A DNA stretch of 64,000 bases, taken from NCBI GenBank assembly GCA_016213205.1, contig JACRAZ010000035.1, positions 62,001 to 126,000 of the forward strand, given 5' to 3'. The position numbers and the translations under genes are program-made. Positions within the stretch are counted from its first letter, which is position 1, and the number at the start of each line of letters is the position of its first letter. Below, one piece after another: positions 56,529 through 64,000 of this stretch. This DNA is from Burkholderiales bacterium (GTDB taxonomy: Bacteria > Pseudomonadota > Gammaproteobacteria > Burkholderiales > Burkholderiaceae_C). Below the pieces are notes generated by a model. That model ran no database searches. It saw nothing but the letters and a program-made list of their open reading frames with translations, and was not told the DNA's origin.

Positions 56529-57776
56529 ATGGACCGCAACACCCCCCCCGAATCGCTGATCACCCGCCTGCTGCATGCCGACCGGCGCAGCACGCCCGAA
56601 CACGGCGCCGTGCACAAACCCATGCACCCGGCCGCCACCTATGCCTACGCCCGCACGGCCGATCTGGTGGCGGTGTTCCAGGGCGCGCAGGCCGGTTATG
56701 TGTACTCGCGCCAGGGCAACCCCACCGGCGCCGCACTGGAAGCCAAGATCACGCTGATGGAAGGCGCGCGCGGCTGCGCAGTGTTTTCCACCGGCATGGC
56801 CGCGATCGCGGCGGTGCTGCTCACGCTGCTGAAGGCGGGCGACCACGTGGTCACCAGCCGCTACCTGTTCGGCAACACGCACAGCCTGTTCAACACGCTG
56901 GCCGGGCTGGGCATCGGGGTGAGCTTCGTCGACACGGCCGAGGCCGCCCCCGTGGCCGCCGCGCTGCAGCCGAACACGCGCCTGGTGTTCACCGAGACCA
57001 TCGCCAACCCCGGCACCCAGGTGGCCGATCTCGCGGCCATCGGCCGCCTGTGCGCCGAGCGCGGGCTGCTGTACGTGGTGGACAACACGATGACCACGCC
57101 GGCGCTCTTCCAGCCGCGCAGCGTGCAGGCCGGGCTGGTGGTGCACTCGCTGACCAAGGGCATCGCCGGCCACGGCCATGCGCTGGGCGGCGCGGTGGTC
57201 GACACCGGGCTGTTCGACTGGGCGCGCTACCCGAACATCGCAGAGTCCTATCGCAAGGGCGACGCGGCCAACTGGGGCCTGCAGCAGGTGCGCAAGAAGG
57301 GCCTGCGCGACATGGGCGCCACGCTGCGCGCGGAGGATGCGCACCGCATCGCCACCGGCGCCGAGACCCTGGCGCTGCGCGTGGCCGCCACCAATGCCAA
57401 CGCGCTGGCGCTGGCACAGTGGCTCGAGCAGCAGCCGCAGGTGGCGCGGGTGCACTACCCGGGCCTGGCCAGCCACCCGCAACACGCCCGGGCCCAAGCG
57501 CTGTTCGGCGGCCAGTTCGGTGCCTTGCTGAGCTTCGAGCTGCAGCCCGGCCTGGACGTGCTGGCGGTGCTGGACCGGCTGCGGGTGGTGATCCTGTCCA
57601 GCCACCTGTCGGACACCCGCACGCTGGCCATTCCGGTGGCGCAAACCATCTTCTGGGAGATGGGTGCGGCCAAACGCGCCGAGATGGGCGTGACCGACGG
57701 CATGGTGCGCCTGTCGGTCGGCATCGAGGCGCTGGCCGACCTGCAGGCGGATTTCGCACGGGCGCTGGCTGGCTGA
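56529..57776 (+). CDS. Cys/Met metabolism PLP-dependent enzyme (cystathionine gamma-synthase family)
   Basis: 415 residues. Typical family motifs: YSRQGNPTGAALE at 59-71, FSTGMAAIAAVLLTLLKAGDH, YLFGNTHSLF, VVDNTMTTPALFQP with the PLP Asp, and SLTKGIAGHGHALGG with the PLP Lys210. SSHLSDTRTLAIP and VRLSVGIEALADL close the sequence. The subgroup includes O-acetyl/O-succinylhomoserine sulfhydrylase and cystathionine gamma-synthase; the exact reaction cannot be told. It lies 16 bp after the PEP-CTERM gene and is followed by a repeat region. Confidence 0.88.
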   Translation: MDRNTPPESLITRLLHADRRSTPEHGAVHKPMHPAATYAYARTADLVAVFQGAQAGYVYSRQGNPTGAALEAKITLMEGARGCAVFSTGMAAIAAVLLTLLKAGDHVVTSRYLFGNTHSLFNTLAGLGIGVSFVDTAEAAPVAAALQPNTRLVFTETIANPGTQVADLAAIGRLCAERGLLYVVDNTMTTPALFQPRSVQAGLVVHSLTKGIAGHGHALGGAVVDTGLFDWARYPNIAESYRKGDAANWGLQQVRKKGLRDMGATLRAEDAHRIATGAETLALRVAATNANALALAQWLEQQPQVARVHYPGLASHPQHARAQALFGGQFGALLSFELQPGLDVLAVLDRLRVVILSSHLSDTRTLAIPVAQTIFWEMGAAKRAEMGVTDGMVRLSVGIEALADLQADFARALAG

Positions 57777-57817
57777 TACACGACACCTTGAGGGCGGGTG
57801 TGCCGAGGGGTGGTGTT

Positions 57818-57945
57818 GGCCCAAAACGGACCACCCCCTACGCGCTTCGCGCGCCCCCTCAAGGGGGCAACACCAGCGGCCCGGCGAAGCCGGTTCCGCG
57901 GTGTTCTGCTGGGGCTGAGTCCGCTGCACGCGGCGCAGCGGCGCG
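57818..57945 (-). repeat. Three-hairpin repeat element, copy B (inverted relative to C)
   Basis: Same element as 23207-23287 in the opposite orientation. Hairpin I is 57869-57905 with AACACC pairing with GGTGTT (A-T where copy A has G-C) and inner CCGGC-GAA-GCCGG. The GGGGG/CCCCC hairpin and a GCGCTTCGCGC hairpin follow. The 3' flank (CCGCTGCACGCGGCGCA) reappears inverted beside copy C, so the two form a larger inverted repeat. Confidence 0.8.
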
Positions 57946-58014
57946 CTCGACCATGTCGCGATGCCTCACGGGACTTGGTTTCCAGGGCCAACGCCTAGGA
58001 GGCACTGGCGCGCC

Positions 58015-58146
58015 ACTCACCGTGCGCCGCGTGCAGCGGCCGCACGCCAAGCGAACACCGCGGAACCGGCTCTGCCGGGCCGCTGGTGTTGCCCCCTTGA
58101 GGGGGAAGCGCCGAAGGCGCTCCGGGGGTGGTCCGGTTTGGGCCGA
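58015..58146 (+). repeat. Three-hairpin repeat element, copy C
   Basis: Same order and orientation as copy A; hairpin I is 58054-58090 (A58057 pairs with T58087), then CCCCC-TTGA-GGGGG, then GCGCC-GAA-GGCGC. Copy A has GCGCGAAGCGCG at this third place, so the stem is kept with different bases. B and C face each other across about 70 bp, a potential large cruciform. Confidence 0.8.
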
Positions 58147-58466
58147 CTGCCGTCGTTCGCATTCACGTGCACCCGCGCGCCATGCGATGCAGGCTGTGTG
58201 CGCAGCGCAGGCAACGAACCACGTCCGCGACGCCGGCTGTGCGATCATCCACCCCATGCCCACCGCCTTGCCCACCCGCGCCCGCTGCCTCGCTGCAGTG
58301 CGTGCCGCCGTGGCCGCGCAGGGCCTCATTGCGGGCTTGATTCGAATTCGCTGGGGTCGTTGAGCTGCGGCGCGTCGCGCCGGTGCCCAGCGATCCGAAT
58401 CGCCTTCCCCCTGCGGCGCCATGCCCGGCGCCGCGCGTGTGAACCGATCCAGCGAAAGCCCGCCCC
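58147..58466 (+). other. Intergenic stretch after repeats, no gene recognised
   Basis: About 320 bp between the repeat pair and the threonine-dehydratase-like gene. Its open frames lack plausible starts and known motifs. It probably contains the promoter of the next gene; I see no clear dyad. Confidence 0.5.
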
Positions 58467-59501
58467 ATGCAAGCCTGTGACCAGGACGCGCCCGCGTCCA
58501 CCAACGCCCCTTCCGCCCATCCATCCCTTGCCGCCTTGCGCGCCAATGCGCAACGGCTGCGTGGCCGCGTGCTGCACACCCCCGTGTGGCAGTGGCGCAC
58601 CGGCATCGTCGAGCAGCGGCTCGCGCCCGCCACCGAGGTGTGGCTCAAGCTCGAGCTGTTCCAGCACACCGGCAGCTTCAAGCTGCGCGGCGCCGTCACG
58701 GCCCTTGGCGCGCTGGACGCCGCCGCGCTGCGACGCGGCGTGGTGGCCGCCAGCGCGGGCAACCATGCGGTCTCGGTGGCGCACGCCGCGCGTGCCGCCG
58801 GCACCCACGCCAAGCTGGCGATGCCGCGCCAGGCCAGCCCGGCGCGCATCGAGGCCTGCCGCGCCGCCGGCGCCGAGCTGCTGCTGCACGACACGGTGCA
58901 CGAGGCCTTCGCCGCCGCGCAGGCGCTGGTCGAGACCGAAGGCCGCACCATGATCCACCCCTTCGACGGGCCGCTCACCGCGCTGGGCACCGGCACCATC
59001 GGGCTGGAGCTGATGGAGCAGGTGCCCGCGCTCGAGGCGGTCATCGTGCCAGTGGGCGGCGGCGGGCTGGCGGGCGGCATTGCCGCCGCGGTGAAGCAGC
59101 TGAACCCGGCCTGCCAGGTGTATGGCGTGGAGCCCTTCGGCGCCGATGCGATGGCGCGCAGCTTCGAGCAAGGCGCGCCGGCCACGCTGGAGCGCGTGGA
59201 CACGGTGGCCGACAGCCTGGGCGCACCCTATGCCATGGCCTACAGCCATGGCCTGTGCCGCCGCTTCGTCGACCAGATCGTGCGGGTCAGCGACGACGCC
59301 TTGTGCCAGGCGCTGCACTGGCTGGCGCGCGACATGAAGCTGGCGGTGGAGCCCGCCGCGGCCGCGGCCACCGCCGCGCTGATGGGCCCGCTGCGCGCAC
59401 GGCTGGACGGCCGCAAGGTGGCGCTGATCGTCTGCGGCACCAACCTCGACGCGGCACGCTACGCGCAACTGCTGGCGCGCGGCGCGGCGCTGGGGGATTG
59501 A
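58467..59501 (+). CDS. Threonine/serine dehydratase-like PLP enzyme
   Basis: 344 residues. Fold-type II PLP enzyme: ELFQHTGSFKLRGAV with PLP Lys72, SAGNHAVSVAHAARAAG, and the glycine-rich phosphate loop VPVGGGGLAGGIAAAVKQ. The family covers catabolic threonine dehydratase, serine racemase and related beta-eliminating enzymes. No regulatory ACT domain is present, so it is the short, catabolic type. It would deaminate threonine or serine to 2-oxobutyrate or pyruvate. Single gene, followed by a strong hairpin. Confidence 0.88.
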   Translation: MQACDQDAPASTNAPSAHPSLAALRANAQRLRGRVLHTPVWQWRTGIVEQRLAPATEVWLKLELFQHTGSFKLRGAVTALGALDAAALRRGVVAASAGNHAVSVAHAARAAGTHAKLAMPRQASPARIEACRAAGAELLLHDTVHEAFAAAQALVETEGRTMIHPFDGPLTALGTGTIGLELMEQVPALEAVIVPVGGGGLAGGIAAAVKQLNPACQVYGVEPFGADAMARSFEQGAPATLERVDTVADSLGAPYAMAYSHGLCRRFVDQIVRVSDDALCQALHWLARDMKLAVEPAAAAATAALMGPLRARLDGRKVALIVCGTNLDAARYAQLLARGAALGD

Positions 59502-59506
59502 CCACC

Positions 59507-59543
59507 GCCGGGGCGGTGATCAGAAGTGCATCACCGCCCCGGC
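59507..59543 (+). terminator. 14-bp perfect hairpin overlapping the end of the convergent gene
   Basis: GCCGGGGCGGTGAT (59507-59520) pairs perfectly with ATCACCGCCCCGGC (59530-59543), loop CAGAAGTGC. It begins 6 bp after the dehydratase stop and includes the stop and last 7 codons of the minus-strand barrel gene, so it can act on both transcripts. No T-tract. Confidence 0.6.
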
Positions 59544-60188
59544 ATTGAGCGAGACCACGCCTCGGCTGCCGTAGGTGATGGCGGGCTTGCCCGCCGCCTG
59601 GGGCCCGCTCAGGTGCAGCCAGGACAGCGACACCTGCGGCCGCCAGCGCCCCTGGGCCAGGTACTCCGCGCCGATGCGGGCCTGGTAGGCGGTGGCGCTG
59701 CGGCTTGCGCCTGCAAAACATGGGCAGCCGTTGCTGAGCGACACCTGCGGCAGCGTGGCCTGGCCGCGGCCGATGCCCACGCCCACCAGGCCCAGCCAGC
59801 GCTCGGCCAGCGGCAGCGTGCGCAGCGCATTGACGGTGAGGGCCTGGTAGTGGCCCGAAACATCGGCGCCCTGGCTGACCGGCCCGAGCGTGACACCGCG
59901 CACCGGCAGCAGGCCGCGCTGCCACTCGACTTCGAAGCGGGCGTTCTCGGTGCGCCGGCCCACCAGCAGGCCCCCGTGCAGGCTGCCCTTCAGCGCGGCC
60001 TGGCCCTCGGTTCGCACGCCACCGAAGTCCACCGTGGCGGGCCAGCTGCCCAGGCTGTGCAGGCCCAGGTGCACGCCGCCGTAGTAGGGCGACAGGGTCT
60101 CGGGGCCGCGCGGGGCCTGGGCCCGGGCAGGCAGGGCCAGCGCAGCGGCGGCCAGCAGGGCCGCGAGGGTCGGAAAAGATGCAGTCAT
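59520..60188 (-). CDS. Putative outer-membrane beta-barrel protein
   Basis: 222 residues. Signal peptide (LLAAAALALPARA). The mature protein alternates short amphipathic strands with Gly turns (YYGGVHLGLHSLGS, GSLHGGLLVGRRTENARFEVEWQRG, LGLVGVGIGRGQA, YQARIGAEYLAQGRWRPQVSLSWLHL) and ends in the strand VVSLNAGAVMHF with a terminal Phe, the usual recognition end for outer-membrane barrels. An eight-stranded OmpA/OmpW/PagP-like barrel is likely. Function unknown. Coding for its last residues is embedded in a strong hairpin. Confidence 0.7.
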   Translation of the reverse strand: MTASFPTLAALLAAAALALPARAQAPRGPETLSPYYGGVHLGLHSLGSWPATVDFGGVRTEGQAALKGSLHGGLLVGRRTENARFEVEWQRGLLPVRGVTLGPVSQGADVSGHYQALTVNALRTLPLAERWLGLVGVGIGRGQATLPQVSLSNGCPCFAGASRSATAYQARIGAEYLAQGRWRPQVSLSWLHLSGPQAAGKPAITYGSRGVVSLNAGAVMHF

Positions 60189-60232
60189 CGGATGAGGCCT
60201 CGTGCGGATTCAGGGGACAGGCGGGCCCGGGG

Positions 60233-63200
60233 TCAGCCGCCGAAGTGGGTGCCGAAGGCCGCGTTCAGGTCGGCCGCGCCGGCGGCGTCGCCCTGCGGCA
60301 GGCCGACCAGCACCGCCTGCGTCAGGTAGTGCTGCTCCACCGCCTCGACGAAGCCGGGATCGGACACCGTGGCGAAGCGGGCCGCCAGCGTGCCCACCAG
60401 CGCCTGCACCGCGGCCTGGCCGCGGTTGGCGACCAGGTAGCCCTCGGGGTCGAAGCTGAAGGCGGTGTCGCGCGTGGTGTTGAACTGCAGGCCCAGGTCC
60501 CGGTAGCCCTGCGCCGCCAGGCCCCAGCCTGCGGCCATGGCCGGCGTGCCCAGCTGGGTGCGGCCGGTGTCCGGCTGCAGGTAGGCATGGAAGGCCTCGC
60601 CCACCGCCTGGCTGGCCGGCGCGGCGCTGAAGCCGGCAGCACCGGGCACCAGTTCGTAACACGCATAAGGCATGTCCTCGGCACTGCGGCCGTAGTGCCA
60701 GTCCACCGTGAAGGGCTGCTGCCAGGCCTGCACCAGGCGGCCGCCGGCGGCCTCGGGCAGGGAATCGAAGGCCACGCCTTCGAAGCGGGCGTCGGGCCCC
60801 GCGGCCAGGCGGGCGGCCTCGGCCGCGCTGGTGCTGAGGTAGCGGTCGCCACTGGCCAGCAGCACGCTGTACACCGGCTCGGCGCTGCGCTGGCCCAGCA
60901 GCAGCGCGCTGCTGATGCGGCCGTTGGCCAGTCCGTCGCTGTCGAGCGGGCCGCCGTCGGTGAGGCTCAGCAGCAGCCGGTCGGGCGTGCCGTCCTGGTT
61001 GGTGTCGACCAGGCGGGCACCGTTGGCCACCAGCTTGGCGGCCACGGGCATCTCCACCCAGCGGCCGCTCTTGGCGTCGTAGAGGAACACCGCATTGGCC
61101 TGGGTACCCGCCGGCAGCTCGAACACCAGCTGGGTCTGCAGGCCTTCGGTGCCGGGGTCGGCATCGGCCAGCGCCGCGCCGGCCTGTCCGCCGGCGGCGA
61201 AGCTCCAGCGCGGCGTGCTGGCCGTCAGGCTGCCGGGCCAGGCGGCGCCGGGCGCGCTGACCAGCAGGTCCTGCAGCTGTGCGCCGGGGTCCAGCTGCAC
61301 CGGCCCCGTTCCGGTGGCGACGGCACTGCCGACCATCACCACGCCGAAGCTCGCCGGCGCGGCCGCCGCCCCGGCGGCAAAGGCCGCCACCGAGGCCAGC
61401 GGCAGCTGCGTCACGTTGTTCTGCTGCCAGTCGGCCTGGCCGTCGTGGTTGCCGTCGCCGCCCTGGGCGGCGCGCTCGGTGGCCGGCGCCACGCCGTCGC
61501 GGTCGGTCACCACGGTGATGGTGATCGGCACCTCGCTCTTGAGCTCGCCCGTGGGCCCGAGGATCTGGTTGACGAAGGTGTAGACGCCGTCGTCCAGTGC
61601 GGCGGGGAGCTTGACCACCTCGCCCGACAGGATGTCCTGCAGCGTCACCACGTGGTCGGCGACGACCCGGCCCTGCGGGTCGAGCACGCGCGCGGTGTCG
61701 CCGGCCTGGACCTGCTCGTCGATCGGGAAGCCGAAGCTCGGCGGCAGCTTCTCGGCCAGCTTGTCGTTGTCTTCGTTGACCAGCGCCACGCTGCTGCGCA
61801 AGCCCTGGTAGTGCGCGTCGGCCGAGCTGGCAGACAGCGTCACCGCGTAGGCCTGGTCGCCGTCGAACAGCGGGTCGTCGATGCCCGCGACGGTGACGGT
61901 CTGCAGCTGCTGCCAGTTGTCCGGCGTGAACTGCAGCGTCAGCGGCGCCGGCGCGCCTTCGGCCGGCGCGTCGCTGCCCACGGTGACGGTGACCGGCGCC
62001 TGCGGCCGGCTGGCCAGGCGCAGCTGGAAGCCGGCGCTGCCGCCCGATTCGGTGGTCCGCAGGCCCTGGGTCTGCAGCACCAGCGCGGCGCGATCGTCGT
62101 CGGCATTGACCACCGCCACGCTGCCCTGGCGGCCCTGGTACTGCGGATCGGCCGAGCTGGCGCTGAAGCTCAGCGCGTGGGTGATGTCGCCGTCAATGCG
62201 GTCGTCGTCGACACCGGTCACGGCGACGGTCTGCGCCTGCTGCCAGTTGTCCGCCGTGAAGCTGAGTATGGCCAATGCGAGGCGGCCCTCGGCCGGGTTG
62301 CCGACCTGCACCGCCAACGTCACCGGCGCCGCCGGGGCACTGGCCAGGCGCACGCCGACGCTGGCGCTGCGGCCGTCCTCGCCGGTGCGCAGCTGCAGCG
62401 CGTCGAACAGCAGGCCGGCGCTGTCGTTGTCGTCGTTGACCAGCGAGGCGGTGGCGCTGCGGCCCTGGTAGGCCGGGTCGGCCGAGCTGGCGGCGAGCTT
62501 CACGCCGTAGGACACGGCGCCATCGATCAGCGCATCGTCCTGGCCGACCACGCTCAGCGTCTGCGGCAGGTTCCAGTTCTGCGGCGTGAAGACCAGGCTG
62601 GTGGCCTGCGGCAGGCCTTCGCTCGTGTCCTGGCTGGCCACCGACACGGTCACCGGCGCGGCCGGCTGGCTGGCCAGGCGCACGCTGATGCCGGCGCTCT
62701 GGCCATCTTCGCTGGTGTGGCGGTCCGGTGCACCCAGCACCAGCGCGGCGCTGTCGTCGTCGAGGTTCAGCACCGCGACGCTCGCGCTGCGGCCCTGGTA
62801 GTTGGCATCGGACGAGCTCGCCGTCAGGCCCAGTGCCACCGAGATGTCGCCATCGTCCAGCACATCGTCGCGGCCGGTCACGGTGACGGTCTGCGGCTGG
62901 TTCCAGTTGTCCGGCGTGAAGCTCATCGTGGGGCTGCCCACGCCGATCTCGGCCGGATTGCCGTTGTCCAGCGTCACCGTCACCGGGCCGCTGGGCCGGC
63001 TGGCCAGGCGCAGCGTGAAGCTGGCGCTCTGGCCCGCCTCGCTGGTGGTGAGCTGGGTGGCGCCGAGCACCAGGCCGGCGCCGTCGTCATCGTCGTTCAC
63101 CAGCGTGCGGCTGGCGCCCAGGCCCTGGTAGTGCGCATCGGCCGAGGTGGTGCTCAGCTGCACCGGGAAGCTGATGTCGCCGTCGTCGTCCGGATCGTCG

Positions 63201-64000
63201 ACACCCTTCACCTGCACCCACTGCGGCTGGTTCCAGTTGTCGGGCGTGAAGCTCAGCGTGGTGGTGAGCACCTCGCCTTCGCTGGCGTCGCCGCTGGCGA
63301 CGCTCACGCTCACCGGAGCGCTGGGCTTGTTGGCCAGGGCCACGGTGAACAGGGTCGAGCTGCCGTCCTCGCGCGTGTGGCCGCCGGCCGGGCCGAAGAT
63401 CAGGCCGGCGATGTCGTCGTCGTCGTTGACCAGCGCCGCGGTGGTGCTGCGGCCGTTGTACAGCGCATCGCCCGAGCTGGCGCGCAGCAGCACCTGGTAG
63501 GGGATGGCGCCGTCGATCAGCACATCGTCGACGCCGGTGACCGTGACCTGCTGCTGGACCCACCAGTTCGAGGGCGTGAAGCTCAGCGCGGTCGGCGCGG
63601 CGGTGCCCTCGGTGGTGTCGGAGCTGCTCACGTCCACCGTCACGTGGCTGTTGGGCTGGCTGCTCAGGCGCACCGTGAAGCTGGCGCTGGCGCCGGCCTC
63701 GCTGGTGTGGCGCGTGACGGGGCCGAGCACGAGGCCGGTGACGTCGTCGTCGGCGTTGGTGATCGACGCCGTGTTGGCCAGGCCGTTGAAGTGGGCGTCG
63801 GCCGAGCTGGCGTTGAGCGCCACGGTGTAGACGATGTCGCCATCGTCGAGCTGGTCGTCCACGCCGGTGGCGGTGATCGTCTGCGGGACGTTCCAGTTGG
63901 CCGGCGTGAAGCTCAGCGAGCTGGTGCCCACTGTGCCTTCGCCGAGGTTGTTGCTGGCCACGGCCACCGTGACGTTCTGCGTCGGCTGCGCCGCCAGCCG
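60233..64000 (-). CDS. Giant Calx-beta-like repeat protein, C-terminal part (5' end outside window)
   Basis: The frame is open to the window end on the minus strand (RLAAQPTQNV continues the repeat), so at least 1255 residues of a larger protein are visible. At least seven tandem domains of about 110 residues (330 bp) each have a TSEAG/TSEDG start, RLASxPxxPVTV, SFTPxNWxxPQTVTVTGVDD, DGDI and ASSADAxYQG, then VNxDDDxAGLVLG. These resemble Calx-beta-type Ca2+-binding beta-sandwiches. The C-terminal 500 residues are unrelated: an Ala-rich part, a strand-rich region with DTNQDGTPDRLLLS, and an end with GDRYLSTSAAEAARL. Probably a cell-surface or extracellular adhesin; no Sec or RTX signal is visible in this part. 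Confidence 0.82.
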   Translation of the reverse strand, partial: RLAAQPTQNVTVAVASNNLGEGTVGTSSLSFTPANWNVPQTITATGVDDQLDDGDIVYTVALNASSADAHFNGLANTASITNADDDVTGLVLGPVTRHTSEAGASASFTVRLSSQPNSHVTVDVSSSDTTEGTAAPTALSFTPSNWWVQQQVTVTGVDDVLIDGAIPYQVLLRASSGDALYNGRSTTAALVNDDDDIAGLIFGPAGGHTREDGSSTLFTVALANKPSAPVSVSVASGDASEGEVLTTTLSFTPDNWNQPQWVQVKGVDDPDDDGDISFPVQLSTTSADAHYQGLGASRTLVNDDDDGAGLVLGATQLTTSEAGQSASFTLRLASRPSGPVTVTLDNGNPAEIGVGSPTMSFTPDNWNQPQTVTVTGRDDVLDDGDISVALGLTASSSDANYQGRSASVAVLNLDDDSAALVLGAPDRHTSEDGQSAGISVRLASQPAAPVTVSVASQDTSEGLPQATSLVFTPQNWNLPQTLSVVGQDDALIDGAVSYGVKLAASSADPAYQGRSATASLVNDDNDSAGLLFDALQLRTGEDGRSASVGVRLASAPAAPVTLAVQVGNPAEGRLALAILSFTADNWQQAQTVAVTGVDDDRIDGDITHALSFSASSADPQYQGRQGSVAVVNADDDRAALVLQTQGLRTTESGGSAGFQLRLASRPQAPVTVTVGSDAPAEGAPAPLTLQFTPDNWQQLQTVTVAGIDDPLFDGDQAYAVTLSASSADAHYQGLRSSVALVNEDNDKLAEKLPPSFGFPIDEQVQAGDTARVLDPQGRVVADHVVTLQDILSGEVVKLPAALDDGVYTFVNQILGPTGELKSEVPITITVVTDRDGVAPATERAAQGGDGNHDGQADWQQNNVTQLPLASVAAFAAGAAAAPASFGVVMVGSAVATGTGPVQLDPGAQLQDLLVSAPGAAWPGSLTASTPRWSFAAGGQAGAALADADPGTEGLQTQLVFELPAGTQANAVFLYDAKSGRWVEMPVAAKLVANGARLVDTNQDGTPDRLLLSLTDGGPLDSDGLANGRISSALLLGQRSAEPVYSVLLASGDRYLSTSAAEAARLAAGPDARFEGVAFDSLPEAAGGRLVQAWQQPFTVDWHYGRSAEDMPYACYELVPGAAGFSAAPASQAVGEAFHAYLQPDTGRTQLGTPAMAAGWGLAAQGYRDLGLQFNTTRDTAFSFDPEGYLVANRGQAAVQALVGTLAARFATVSDPGFVEAVEQHYLTQAVLVGLPQGDAAGAADLNAAFGTHFGG

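Noticed and set aside
60700-64000. Plus-strand frames within the Calx-beta array, some over 100 codons
   Set aside because: They recur with the same 330-bp period as the minus-strand repeats and are their reverse shadows.

Overview
The window is very GC-rich, with G/C-dominated third codon positions, and is densely packed with genes in short operons. A type VI secretion (T6SS) VgrG/effector complement, a PEP-CTERM protein, a PPi-type phosphofructokinase, a GltIJKL aspartate/glutamate transporter, an acyclic-terpene-type acyl-CoA cluster and a repeat family with CCCCC-TTGA-GGGGG hairpins together suggest a chromosomal segment of a betaproteobacterium of the order Burkholderiales (Leptothrix/Rubrivivax/Ideonella-like relatives). 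This placement is inference from gene content; no rRNA or tRNA is visible.

Layout. 1-4200: end of a VgrG gene with an adaptor-like tail, a predicted PD-(D/E)xK DNase effector (PoNe type), its PoNi-type immunity gene and a transposase scrap. 4505-7520: a membrane CheA-like kinase, a CheY-like receiver and a CheX-like phosphatase. 7821-16090: mixed genes, namely a lipoprotein gene with an amber codon at its lipobox, a secreted beta-propeller, a YihY/BrkB membrane protein, a DGPF protein, a saccharopine-dehydrogenase-like reductase, a LysR regulator and a GMC/cholesterol-oxidase-like flavoprotein. 16145-24170 (minus strand): SDR, carboxyltransferase, acyl-CoA dehydrogenase, enoyl-CoA hydratase and biotin carboxylase in the order of atuB-C-D-E-F (citronellate/geranate catabolism), followed by a translationally coupled BKACE-type C-C cleavage enzyme. 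24328-29609 (plus strand, divergent): SCP2 protein, LiuR-like MerR regulator, second acyl-CoA dehydrogenase, thiolase and FadJ-like fusion. The two clusters plausibly feed one acyl-CoA degradation route under the MerR regulator.

29649-34368: OxlT-like MFS transporter, RTX repeat protein and GlgX. 34520-40107: complete VgrG, a peptidoglycan-hydrolase effector (degenerate M23 domain plus GH19 domain) and an overlapping lipoprotein gene, the likely immunity protein. 40158-43309: gltL-K-J-I. 43634-49163: thymidine kinase, a hybrid sensor kinase with its own TRAP-type binding protein, and PPi-phosphofructokinase. 49263-50457: a possible orphan M15 peptidase/secreted immunity pair with a triplicated gene end. 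50610-59501: aldolase, a 1522-residue secreted nuclease, PEP-CTERM protein, a Cys/Met-metabolism PLP enzyme and a threonine-dehydratase-like enzyme. 59520-64000: outer-membrane barrel candidate and the C-terminal part of a giant Calx-beta-like repeat protein that runs off the window.

Non-coding structure is unusually informative. The whole atuE-atuF gap is one composite palindrome of about 460 bp, and a hairpin element occurs three times with compensating base changes. No CRISPR array and no T6SS core genes (tss) were seen.
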